DNA of 64,000 nucleotides. It comes from Puia dinghuensis. GTDB lineage: Bacteria; Bacteroidota; Bacteroidia; Chitinophagales; Chitinophagaceae. The stretch lies in contig JAMFSL010000057.1 of NCBI GenBank assembly GCA_026225275.1, forward strand, positions 18,072 through 82,071, given 5' to 3'. Below the pieces are notes generated by a model, which was not told the origin of the DNA, made no database searches, and saw nothing but the letters and a program-made list of their open reading frames with translations. Both the position numbers and the translations under genes were made by a program. Shown one piece after another: positions 36,177-47,541 of this stretch. Positions within the stretch are counted from its first letter, which is position 1, and every line of letters starts with the position of its first letter.

Positions 36177-38171
36177 TTATCGTTTGTTCCATTGATAATC
36201 GAGCAGCCGGATAAAATAGCCCCCGACGACACTGCGGGCCTGGAAACCGACTTTGCTGCCATCGGTGGTTTGATGCCAGTCGCTAAGGGGTACGCGTGTG
36301 GGGGTCTCTGTCAGATATTTATAGATGGGGTCAGTCAGCGCCGTAAAGTCATCGGGCTTTGCCGCCAGCGTCGCTGTCCAGAGGACCCAGTCGGACTTGG
36401 TGTAGGTGGCACGGCTGTCCAACGGCAGACCGAAAGGGCCCTGGTGTTTCAGGTACCAGGCCGTCTCCTTCTCGTATACAGTTGACGGGAACAGCCCCAG
36501 ATTCAGCAGCTTATCCCATACGAGGTTATATTTCTGGCTCCAGCTATCTTTTTTATCGAAGGTCAGGGCATAGTGATCGCCGGCATCGGCCAGTACCATC
36601 CATTGTGCTGCCATCGATTTGGCCAGCGCCAGGTATTTGGCGGCCGTGTCAGGCTGTCCCAACTGCCCGGCCATCCAGCCATAGGCGCCCAGGGCAACGA
36701 TGGCCTTCACAGAGAGGTTGGCATTGCGGGCCAGGTGACCGGCGAAATCATCTGTGCAGAGTTGATTCGTCGGATCGAAACCGGACTGCTCCAGATAATG
36801 CGCCCAGGTGGTCAGCGTATTCCAGTGCTTGCGGGCATAGTCCGGCCTTCCTTCCGCCCTGGTGATACCCGCGGTGAGCAGGATCATATTACCGGATTCC
36901 TCTACGGGCATACCCTCCCCATATAGCTGCCCGTTAGCAAGCGGATAATTGCCCAGATCATGGGCGGCAAAGGGTTTTTTCCATTGGCCGCTCTCGCTGT
37001 AATAAAAGATTCCATTCAGCATGCCTTCCAGCAGGGCTGGGTTGTATAGAAGATACAGGGGAGCGGATGGGTAGGTGACGTCGACCGTGTTGATGAACCC
37101 ACCGCTGAAATTCTCTTTGGACAGGAAAAGCAGATCCCCATCCGGGCTCTCCACCAGCGCATGGGCGGCTATACTTTGCCGGTATGCCGCTACACACAAC
37201 TGTGCATAGTGGTCGCCACCTGCATCTGCCGCGTTGGCATACATGACCTTATTGAACGTATCGCAGCGAGACAGCACCCTGTCATAGTCCGTAAGGGCCT
37301 TCTGTAGCAGACCCGGCATCGTGGGCTTTTTTTCACCTGTCGCGGGGTGGCTTCGCCACCAGGGTAATAGTTTGTGATGGAAGAATTCCACGGCATAACT
37401 TTCGTCATAACCGATGAGGATCAACTTCTCGATCGGGTCTTCCGACACCGTGACGGCCGGAAAGACCGTAGAAATGAATTTTTGTTCAGCCGAAGTGTCG
37501 GGGAGGGCTGGTCCCCAGGTCTGGCTGAGACCAGGTTCGGTAGGCGTAGCTACATACAACCATCCCCAATCGATCCGCACATCATCCCCCTTTTTCTTCA
37601 ACACCGGCTGCGCCTTCGTACCGGTACTGATCATCGTCAATCCGGCGTCATGGCGAATATGGTGCTCCAGTTCCTGTCCGGGTTTATCAGTGGCCAGGTT
37701 GCCGGATACGCCGACATATAATTGAGCGGTATGCTTCGCGCCGTCATTGCTGCGCAGGCGGAAAGAGACATAGGTCACGGGCCGGGATAAGAGAGTAAGA
37801 TCATTCAGTAGTAATGGGGAAGTAAAAGTCAGTGTCAGGTCGACGTCACCGCAGGCGAACTGGTATTTCGTCTGGGTGGCGTTCACGTTAACCCATTGCT
37901 GCGTGGCCGGTATGTCCGTCAACTGACCGGTCGAATCCTTTTTTCCCATGAACCGGTACAATTTTCCGTCGACGCGAAGCATGCCCGACAGCGACTGCTC
38001 CTGCCCTGTCCAATGCCGGGTCGCTGAGCTGTTCAGCTCGTCGGTAAAAGACCAGACGCTGAAATAGGTGTCATGTGTGATCAGCGGATAGGCCGGCATA
38101 TGTTGTAACTGTCCGATGGCGCGCTGAGAGAGAAAAAGGAAAAGTAGAAATTTTATATATCTGCTCATCAT
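36177..38171 (-). CDS. GtaA-like secreted glutaminase family protein (DUF4964/DUF5127/DUF4965/DUF1793 type)
   Basis: A 664-residue secreted protein. The signal peptide is FLLFLFLSQRAIGQ. The DUF4964-type start PAYPLITHDTYFSVWSFTDELN is followed by the beta-sandwich region (VDLTLTFTSPLLLNDLTLLSRPVTYVSF) and the alpha/alpha-barrel region (FSGGFINTVDVTYPSAPLYLLYNP; EESGNMILLTAGITRAEG; LCTDDFAGHLARNANLSVKA; TYTKSDWVLWTATLA). This is the layout of fungal glutaminase A and its many Bacteroidota relatives; the latter often sit in glycan loci, so a glycosidase-like or amidase role on glycopeptides is possible. The start may be the first or second of two adjacent ATGs (38171 or 38168). GH92 follows after 9 bp. 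Confidence 0.88.
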   Translation of the reverse strand: MMSRYIKFLLFLFLSQRAIGQLQHMPAYPLITHDTYFSVWSFTDELNSSATRHWTGQEQSLSGMLRVDGKLYRFMGKKDSTGQLTDIPATQQWVNVNATQTKYQFACGDVDLTLTFTSPLLLNDLTLLSRPVTYVSFRLRSNDGAKHTAQLYVGVSGNLATDKPGQELEHHIRHDAGLTMISTGTKAQPVLKKKGDDVRIDWGWLYVATPTEPGLSQTWGPALPDTSAEQKFISTVFPAVTVSEDPIEKLILIGYDESYAVEFFHHKLLPWWRSHPATGEKKPTMPGLLQKALTDYDRVLSRCDTFNKVMYANAADAGGDHYAQLCVAAYRQSIAAHALVESPDGDLLFLSKENFSGGFINTVDVTYPSAPLYLLYNPALLEGMLNGIFYYSESGQWKKPFAAHDLGNYPLANGQLYGEGMPVEESGNMILLTAGITRAEGRPDYARKHWNTLTTWAHYLEQSGFDPTNQLCTDDFAGHLARNANLSVKAIVALGAYGWMAGQLGQPDTAAKYLALAKSMAAQWMVLADAGDHYALTFDKKDSWSQKYNLVWDKLLNLGLFPSTVYEKETAWYLKHQGPFGLPLDSRATYTKSDWVLWTATLAAKPDDFTALTDPIYKYLTETPTRVPLSDWHQTTDGSKVGFQARSVVGGYFIRLLDYQWNKR

Positions 38172-38268
38172 TGGGCGAATATATTTACTTCCACCGACAT
38201 TTTCCCGCCTTCCACCGGCCTTTTCCCGGTCATTCCAGAATATAACTTACCCCCTGTCACGAATTTGT

Positions 38269-38276
38269 TAAATTTG
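38269..38276 (+). promoter_or_regulatory. Candidate -7 promoter box for the ABC exporter pair
   Basis: TAAATTTG exactly matches TAnnTTTG and ends 21 bp before the ATG at 38298, in the 126-bp divergent gap shared with the GtaA-like gene. The -33 position has only a weak TTA. Confidence 0.45.
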
Positions 38277-38297
38277 GAGCTCGGATAACCACAACGT

Positions 38298-40061
38298 ATG
38301 AGTCAAAAGAATCCACCAAAACCGGGCAAGCCAAAAGGACCAGGCCTTTTCTCTTTGCTAAAGCCTTATCGAAGCCTGGTGTACCCGCTGGTAGCATTGA
38401 CCATCCTCAGCGCGGGGATCGGCCTGCTGGTTCCCAGAATTACAGCCCATGGCATTGATGGCTTTCTGCATCATCAGCCGATCAGTCATTTCATTTGGTT
38501 ATTGTTGGCGGCAAGTGCAGCCGGCTTCCTGCTGACCTTTGCGATCAGCATTGTGCAAACCTTTACAGCAGAGAGAGTGGCGCGCGATCTCAGGACTCGA
38601 TTGGCAGACAGGATATCCCGACAGGACTACGCTTTCCTGCAACGGACCAGCTCGGCCCAGTTACTGACCAATCTCACCGCAGACGTAGACTCCATCAAGG
38701 TCTTCGTTTCGCAGGTGGTTGCCACGATCTATTCCTCCATCTTTATTATCCTCGGTGCCAGCGTCATGCTGCTGACCATCCAATGGCGGCTGGCATTATG
38801 GGTGATCGCGATCATCCCGATCATCGGGGTAACCTTTTATCTCGTGCTGAAGAAGGTTCGTGTCCTGTTCAAGATCAGCCGGGAGATCATCGACTGGCTC
38901 AACAAGGTCATCAACGAAAGCATATTGGGCGCGGCGCTGATCCGGGTGATCCATTCGCAGCAGTTAGAATACGCGAAATTCCTGGAGGCCAATGCCAAAG
39001 CGCTGGGGCTGGGCATGCGGGTATTGAAGCTGTTCGCCTCGCTGATCCCCGTCATTATTTTCACGGCCAATCTCGCGACACTGGCCATTCTCGCCTTCGG
39101 CGGCCATGACGTTATTTTGGGAACCCTGAGCCTGGGGGAATTCACGGCGTTTAACCAGTATCTGTCTCAACTGATCTTTCCGATCCTCACCCTTGGTTTC
39201 ATGAGCAACCTCATCGCTCAGGCCCAGGCTTCCTTCGGCAGGATCAGCGCCGTCCTTCATGCGCCTGATCCGGAAGAAAAGGGAACGGTGGTGAAAACGT
39301 TGGACGGCCATATCGAGCTTCAGGATATCAACGTCAGCTTTAACGGCAAGTATGCCCTGAGAGATGTCAGTCTTCGCGTGGCAGGCGGATCGAAGACTGC
39401 TGTCATCGGTCCTACGGCCGCCGGTAAGACACAGCTGCTTTACCTGCTGACCGGTCTCAACCGGCCCGACAGCGGCAGCATATTCTTTGACGGCCAATTA
39501 CTGGAGTCGTATCAAAAAGAAAGTTTTCACCGGCAGGTCGGATTTGTGTTCCAGGACAGCATCATCTTCAATATGAGTATTCGTGAAAATATCGCTTTCA
39601 GTGACAAAGTCACTGACCTCTCATTGGAAAAGGCCATCGAGACGGCGGAGCTCAGGGACTTCATCGATTCATTGCCCGAAGGGCTCAGCACCGTCGTCTC
39701 CGAACGCGGTACGACCCTCTCGGGGGGCCAGAAGCAGCGAATCATGCTGGCCCGGGCGCTGGCTATCAATCCCGGGATACTTTTGCTGGACGACTTTACT
39801 GCCCGGGTAGACACCCAAACCGAACAAAAGATCCTGGCCAATGTCAGGCGTAACTATCCTGGCATCACTCTACTGTCCGTGACACAGAAAATTGCCGCCA
39901 TCGAGGACTATGACCAGGTCATCCTTTTGATGGAAGGGGAAATGATCGCCAGCGGGACACACCAGCAATTGATGGAAAGTTGCCCGGAATACGTCCAGAT
40001 TTATCAATCACAAAGAAGCACCAGCCACTATGAGCAACCAGAAGCACAACTACGACCTTAA
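38298..40061 (+). CDS. ABC exporter half-transporter with degenerate ATPase motifs
   Basis: A 587-residue type IV ABC exporter half: six TM helices (about 25-310) fused to a nucleotide-binding domain (about 338-570). Motifs: Walker A GPTAAGKT (371-378), Q-loop Q419, canonical signature LSGGQ (474-478). The catalytic Walker B glutamate is replaced by aspartate (LLLDDFTARVD, D499), and the switch histidine by glutamine (SVTQKIAAI, Q530). These two changes mark the degenerate subunit of heterodimeric exporters such as TM287/288 or LmrCD. Its 3' end overlaps the next gene by 32 bp. The likely role is export of lipids, drugs or peptides; the substrate is not predictable. Confidence 0.93.
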   Translation: MSQKNPPKPGKPKGPGLFSLLKPYRSLVYPLVALTILSAGIGLLVPRITAHGIDGFLHHQPISHFIWLLLAASAAGFLLTFAISIVQTFTAERVARDLRTRLADRISRQDYAFLQRTSSAQLLTNLTADVDSIKVFVSQVVATIYSSIFIILGASVMLLTIQWRLALWVIAIIPIIGVTFYLVLKKVRVLFKISREIIDWLNKVINESILGAALIRVIHSQQLEYAKFLEANAKALGLGMRVLKLFASLIPVIIFTANLATLAILAFGGHDVILGTLSLGEFTAFNQYLSQLIFPILTLGFMSNLIAQAQASFGRISAVLHAPDPEEKGTVVKTLDGHIELQDINVSFNGKYALRDVSLRVAGGSKTAVIGPTAAGKTQLLYLLTGLNRPDSGSIFFDGQLLESYQKESFHRQVGFVFQDSIIFNMSIRENIAFSDKVTDLSLEKAIETAELRDFIDSLPEGLSTVVSERGTTLSGGQKQRIMLARALAINPGILLLDDFTARVDTQTEQKILANVRRNYPGITLLSVTQKIAAIEDYDQVILLMEGEMIASGTHQQLMESCPEYVQIYQSQRSTSHYEQPEAQLRP

Positions 40062-41925
40062 TGCCGCGACGGATGGAAATGCCAAAAGCGGAACATGGTC
40101 CGCGCTCCTCAAACTGATCAATCTGCTGCCCGAACAACGGGGCAGGCTCGTCCTGGCGCTGCTCTCCATTGTCTGTTTTGCCATACTGAGCATGCTGCCG
40201 GCGGCATTGATCGGATTTACGCTCAATAATATCCTCAGCAACCATAGCGCACACGATGGGTTGCATATTCTTGGTTGGACAATACTCCGCGGGAGTGGCT
40301 ATCCCCTCGTGCTGACCGTCTGCGGCTATTTGATCGTGATCTATTTGCTGAACCTTGGCGCCGTCTATTTGCGAACGATATTAATGGGCGGATTCGGCCA
40401 GCGGCTGCTGTTCACGTTGCGGAATGCCATCTTTAATAAGCTGCAGGAATTACCGGTGGCCTTCTTCGCTCAGAACAAGGCAGGTGACCTGATCTCCCGG
40501 ATCAATAACGATACCGATAAGCTGAACCAGTTCTTTTCCCAGTCGCTGATGCAATTCGTCTCCAGCTTTTTCGTCGTTATCGCCTCCGGTATCGCCTTAA
40601 TATGGAGCAACTGGCGGCTTGGGCTGGCTGTCCTGGCGCCCGCAGCCATCATGTGGATCTTCAATAAGCTGGTCTCGCCATGGGTGAAAAAAAAGAATGC
40701 CGTGTACATGAAGAGTATCGGTGCAATGAGCGCCGAGATCCAGGAGTCCCTTAGCAATTTCAAGGTGGTGCTGGCCTTCAATCGCCGCGACTATTTTCGC
40801 CAGCGTTTCGATGGGGCCAACCAGCACAACTATTCCACTGCTGTCAGCGCTACGCTGTCCAACAACGTGTACACGCCGGTATATGGTTTTCTGGCGGCCC
40901 TAGGCCAGATCGTCGTCCTGTTATATGGCGTCTATCTGATTTCGGCCGGCCATTTTACAACCGGCTTCCTGGTCACCTTTTTTATGTATACCCAGACTTT
41001 TTATGATCCGCTGCGTCAGCTGGCTGCGCTCTGGGCCGGCTTTCAGACGGCAGTTGCGGGCTGGGATCGCATTTCGCGCATCCTTTCTCTCGAGTCTGAT
41101 CTGGTCACCCTGCCTGAGGCTCCCGGAGCATCATCTGGCAATGGAACGTCCATAGCGTCATCCCATGGAACCGCGGGCGGCAACGGCGCTGCTGTTAACG
41201 GCTCCCCTGCCCTGCTGGAATTCCGGGATGTTTCCTTCCGCTATCCGAATGGCAAGGACGTTCTCCGTCACAACAGCTTCCGCATGGAAAAGGGCAAGAC
41301 CTATGCCCTGGTCGGCCCGACGGGCGGCGGCAAGACCACCACAGCCTCTTTGATCGCGCGCCTGTATGATCCCACCGAGGGGACGGTACTGCTCGACGGC
41401 AAGGATATCCGTACATTCACGCCCCCGGAGCGGTCGCAAAAGATCGGTTTTATTCTCCAGGATCCCTTCCTTTTCACCGGTACAGTCAAAGACAATATCC
41501 TATACGGCAACGAACAATATAAAGACCATTCCAACGAGCAGATGACCGCCGTGCTGCACGACTCCGGGCTGGAAACTCTGCTGACCCGCTTCGATGAAGG
41601 TCTCGACAGCAAGATCGTAGCAGGTGGCGATGGCATCAGCCTGGGGCAGAAACAACTCATCGCTTTTATCCGGGCGGTACTGCGCAATCCCGACCTGCTC
41701 ATCCTGGATGAAGCCACTGCCAATATCGACACCGTCACGGAAAAAATGCTGGAAGATATCCTGCGTAAGCTACCGGATACCACAACACGGGTCATCATTG
41801 CCCACCGGCTCAATACCATTGAGAATGCCGACGAGATCTTCTTTGTCAATTCGGGTGAGATCGTTCGGGCCGGCAGTCTCCAACAGGCGGTGGATTTGCT
41901 GCTGCAGGGGAAAAGGACCAGCTAG
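40030..41925 (+). CDS. ABC exporter half-transporter, catalytic partner
   Basis: A 631-residue half-exporter: TM domain about 40-345 and NBD about 395-631. Walker A is GPTGGGKT (429-436), Walker B LLILDE with the catalytic Glu561 intact, and the switch is AHRLNTI with His592. The signature is altered to ISLGQ (536-540) instead of LSGGQ. Combined with the upstream subunit this gives one canonical ATP site (this Walker B plus the partner's LSGGQ) and one degenerate site, the known architecture of heterodimeric ABC exporters. A Gly/Ser/Ala-rich linker (about 363-393) separates the domains, unlike in the partner. The gene starts inside the 3' end of the upstream gene (32-bp overlap), ensuring paired synthesis. 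Confidence 0.94.
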   Translation: MSNQKHNYDLNAATDGNAKSGTWSALLKLINLLPEQRGRLVLALLSIVCFAILSMLPAALIGFTLNNILSNHSAHDGLHILGWTILRGSGYPLVLTVCGYLIVIYLLNLGAVYLRTILMGGFGQRLLFTLRNAIFNKLQELPVAFFAQNKAGDLISRINNDTDKLNQFFSQSLMQFVSSFFVVIASGIALIWSNWRLGLAVLAPAAIMWIFNKLVSPWVKKKNAVYMKSIGAMSAEIQESLSNFKVVLAFNRRDYFRQRFDGANQHNYSTAVSATLSNNVYTPVYGFLAALGQIVVLLYGVYLISAGHFTTGFLVTFFMYTQTFYDPLRQLAALWAGFQTAVAGWDRISRILSLESDLVTLPEAPGASSGNGTSIASSHGTAGGNGAAVNGSPALLEFRDVSFRYPNGKDVLRHNSFRMEKGKTYALVGPTGGGKTTTASLIARLYDPTEGTVLLDGKDIRTFTPPERSQKIGFILQDPFLFTGTVKDNILYGNEQYKDHSNEQMTAVLHDSGLETLLTRFDEGLDSKIVAGGDGISLGQKQLIAFIRAVLRNPDLLILDEATANIDTVTEKMLEDILRKLPDTTTRVIIAHRLNTIENADEIFFVNSGEIVRAGSLQQAVDLLLQGKRTS

Positions 41926-41998
41926 GGCTCCTCAAGTACAGAATTTAACCAGAAATCGATCCTACATTAGCGACTTACTCAAAAAAAGCTCATCATTT

Positions 41999-43003
41999 AT
42001 GAAACTCCGGATCTCTTTCTTTTTGCCTGTGCTGGCGCTGTGTCTTACGCTGCAGAATGCCCACGCGCAGGGTACGAGCGGCTTCCATGTGACAAAAACA
42101 TTTACCATCGGCAGTCCCGGCGGCTGGGATTATATCGCCGTCGGTCCAGATCAGAAGATCTATGTCTCTCACAGCTCAGATGTCGTTATTCTCGATGCCA
42201 AAACGGGGGACTCCGTTGGCGTGATCCCCAACACCACCGGCGTACACGGCATCGCCTTCGCCCCGGCCCTGGGAAAGGGATTTACTAGCAACGGCCGCCT
42301 GAACACAGTCACCATCTTCGATATTAAGACAGCGGCGGTGCTCCAGCAAGTCTCTACCGGCCAGAATCCGGACGCTATTATGTATGATCCCTATTCAAAG
42401 CTTGTCATCACCTGTAACGGCAGGAGCCATGATCTCTCGCTGATCGATCCCGGCACCGGACAGGTAACGGGTACTATCGCCCTCGATGGCAAACCGGAAA
42501 CCGCCGTTTCCGATGAAGCGGGCAAGATTTATGTAAATATTGAGGATAAGAATAAGATCAGCGTCGTGGATATCACCACAAAGACGGTAACCACCAGTTG
42601 GCCGTTGCAGGCGGAAGGCCCAACCGGGCTGTCCATCGATGTAAAGACCAAACGCCTTTTTGCCGGTTGCGACAAACAGCTCGTCGTTATGGATGCCACC
42701 AGTGGCGCCATCGTCGCCGCGCTTCCTATCGGTGATGGCTGTGACGGCACCGGATTCGACGCCGGTCTGAAGTTGGTTTTTGCTTCCTGCGGCGAGGGCA
42801 AGCTGACGGTCATAAAAGAAGAATCGGCCAGCTCGTTTAAAGTGATCGATAATGTGACGACCAAAAGAAGCGCCCGCACCTGTGCGGTCAATGAAAAGAC
42901 GCATGAAGTTTATCTGCCTGCGGCGGAAACGCAGCCAGGCGCCGCCGGCGAACGGCCGAAGGTCGTACCGGGTACGTTTGGGGTGCTGGTGGTGGCCCGC
43001 TAG
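41999..43003 (+). CDS. Secreted YncE-like beta-propeller protein
   Basis: A 334-residue protein with a signal peptide (FFLPVLALCLTLQNAHAQ) and repeated propeller strands of the YncE/NHL type (YIAVGPDQKIYVSH, IYVNIEDKNKISVVDI, GLSIDVKTKRLFAGC), about seven blades of 40-45 residues. Such proteins bind ligands or partners in the periplasm; no enzymatic motif is visible. The start is the ATG at 41999, which opens the signal peptide; the frame is open upstream only because it overlies the ABC gene. A hairpin with a T-run lies 59 bp after the stop. Its relation to the exporter, 73 bp upstream, is unknown. Confidence 0.85.
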   Translation: MKLRISFFLPVLALCLTLQNAHAQGTSGFHVTKTFTIGSPGGWDYIAVGPDQKIYVSHSSDVVILDAKTGDSVGVIPNTTGVHGIAFAPALGKGFTSNGRLNTVTIFDIKTAAVLQQVSTGQNPDAIMYDPYSKLVITCNGRSHDLSLIDPGTGQVTGTIALDGKPETAVSDEAGKIYVNIEDKNKISVVDITTKTVTTSWPLQAEGPTGLSIDVKTKRLFAGCDKQLVVMDATSGAIVAALPIGDGCDGTGFDAGLKLVFASCGEGKLTVIKEESASSFKVIDNVTTKRSARTCAVNEKTHEVYLPAAETQPGAAGERPKVVPGTFGVLVVAR

Positions 43004-43061
43004 GAAAAGAGGAATTGAAGGCAGGAGTCGTTCGGATATACGTTTTTTACGTTAAATTGTG

Positions 43062-43090
43062 TGAGGGCCCGCGCCCTCATTTTTAATTAA
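43062..43090 (+). terminator. Intrinsic-terminator-like hairpin just before the pyrimidine operon
   Basis: TGAGGGC (43062-43068) and GCCCTCA (43073-43079) form a perfect 7-bp stem with a four-base loop, followed by TTTTTAATTAA. It may end the YncE transcript. Only 21 bp separate the hairpin from the ATG at 43101, too little for a separate promoter, so it may also act as an attenuator for the operon behind it. Confidence 0.75.
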
Positions 43091-43100
43091 ATGAACGCAT

Positions 43101-44597
<1,497 letters not shown>

Positions 44598-44646
44598 GGC
44601 GCTTGATTGAAAGGCTTTACTATGTTTATCTAAACTTTTATTTGAT

Positions 44647-46002
44647 ATGGAATCACCATCCACGCTTTCCGAAACAAAGGAGATTGTCCAGGACAACCTG
44701 GACTATACGCTCTTTTCCTGGAGCAAACAAAAAGGGCTCGACCCCATCGCGGTGCAACGCGCCGAAGGCGTCTACCTGTATGACTATGACGGCAAACGGT
44801 ATATTGACTTCTCTTCGGGCCTGATGAATGTCAACATCGGTCATGGGCATCCCCGGGTGACCGAGGCTGTAATGCGACAAATGCAGGAAGTCAGCTATGT
44901 CACTCCCGGCTGCGTGACGAAGGCCAGGGGGGAATTGGGAAAGAAGCTGGCCGAGGTCACGCCTGGCAACCTGCAGAAGACTCTTTTCACGACCGACGGC
45001 GCTTCGGCTATCGACAATGCTGTGAAGCTTGCCCGCCTCTACACGGGCAGACATAAGATCATCGCCCGCTATCGCGCTTTTCATGGCGCCTCCTATGGCG
45101 CCATGTCTGCTGGCGGAGATCCCCGCAAGCTGCCTTCAGATGCGCAGCAGGTGCCCAACTTTGTGCATGTCGAAGATCCTTACTGTTATCGATGTCCCTG
45201 GGGGAAGGAAATACAAAGCTGCCAACGGGAATGCGTATCGCATATCGAAAGGGTCATCGAGTTCGAGGGCCCGGCTAATATTGCCGCTGTGTTGATGGAG
45301 GGAGAGAGCGGGACATCGGGTTGTATCAAATATCCGCCGGACTATCTGCAGAAAGTGCGGGCCCTCTGTGATGAGCACGGCATCCTGCTGATCATGGATG
45401 AGGTGATGAGCGGATTTGGCCGAACCGGCAAATGGTTCGCGGCAGAACTGCACGGCATCGTTCCCGATATGATTGCCACCGCGAAAGGCATTACGGCAGG
45501 TTATATCCCTTTGGGTGCACTCATCGTCACCGATACCATCGCCGAACATTTCAACGACCGCGTCTTATGGCTCGGCCTGACCTATTCGGCTCATCCGGTG
45601 GCCTGTGCCGCCGGGGTCGAAGTAATGAAGATCTATGAGGACGAGGGACTGATCGGGAATGCAGCCCGGATGGGAGCGTATGTCGACGAGCAGGTCGGGA
45701 GACTTACAAAACAGCATCCCTGTATCGGGGATTTTCGGAATACGGGTTTGTTGGGGTGCATTGAAGTAGTGAAGAACCGGGTGACCAAAGAGCCGATGGC
45801 GCCTTATAATGCCCGGCCGGAAGAGATGACCGTCATGAACCAGGTAGCCGCCCGGATCCGTCAGCTCGGCATGTATGCCTTCGTGCGTTGGAATTATGTC
45901 TTTATTGCGCCACCGCTTAGCGTTACCCGTGAACAGATCGACGAAGGTCTCGCCATCATCAGCGAAGCCCTGACGATTGCCGATGCCCATGTCACTGAAT
46001 AA
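44647..46002 (+). CDS. Class III aminotransferase, likely beta-alanine:pyruvate type
   Basis: A 451-residue PLP enzyme of fold type I. The Schiff-base lysine is K280 in IATAKGITAGYIPLG; the PLP-ring aspartate D251 is in LLIMDEVMSGFGRTG; the phosphate loop is TTDGASAIDNAVKLAR. Placement between the semialdehyde dehydrogenase and the base permease, in an operon that makes beta-alanine, implies deamination of beta-alanine or beta-aminoisobutyrate to (methyl)malonate semialdehyde. A four-cysteine insert (C180, C183, C192, C196) is present; related class III enzymes also carry such an insert. The exact amino acceptor (pyruvate or 2-oxoglutarate) is not visible. The gap to the upstream gene is 49 bp and to the next 12 bp. 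Confidence 0.88.
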   Translation: MESPSTLSETKEIVQDNLDYTLFSWSKQKGLDPIAVQRAEGVYLYDYDGKRYIDFSSGLMNVNIGHGHPRVTEAVMRQMQEVSYVTPGCVTKARGELGKKLAEVTPGNLQKTLFTTDGASAIDNAVKLARLYTGRHKIIARYRAFHGASYGAMSAGGDPRKLPSDAQQVPNFVHVEDPYCYRCPWGKEIQSCQRECVSHIERVIEFEGPANIAAVLMEGESGTSGCIKYPPDYLQKVRALCDEHGILLIMDEVMSGFGRTGKWFAAELHGIVPDMIATAKGITAGYIPLGALIVTDTIAEHFNDRVLWLGLTYSAHPVACAAGVEVMKIYEDEGLIGNAARMGAYVDEQVGRLTKQHPCIGDFRNTGLLGCIEVVKNRVTKEPMAPYNARPEEMTVMNQVAARIRQLGMYAFVRWNYVFIAPPLSVTREQIDEGLAIISEALTIADAHVTE

Positions 46003-46014
46003 ATCATTTCGCTT

Positions 46015-47524
<1,510 letters not shown>

Positions 47525-47541
<17 letters not shown>

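Noticed and set aside
41624..41998. Upstream extension of the YncE-like protein
   Set aside because: The extra codons are an out-of-frame reading of the ABC exporter ATPase domain; the signal peptide begins at 41999.
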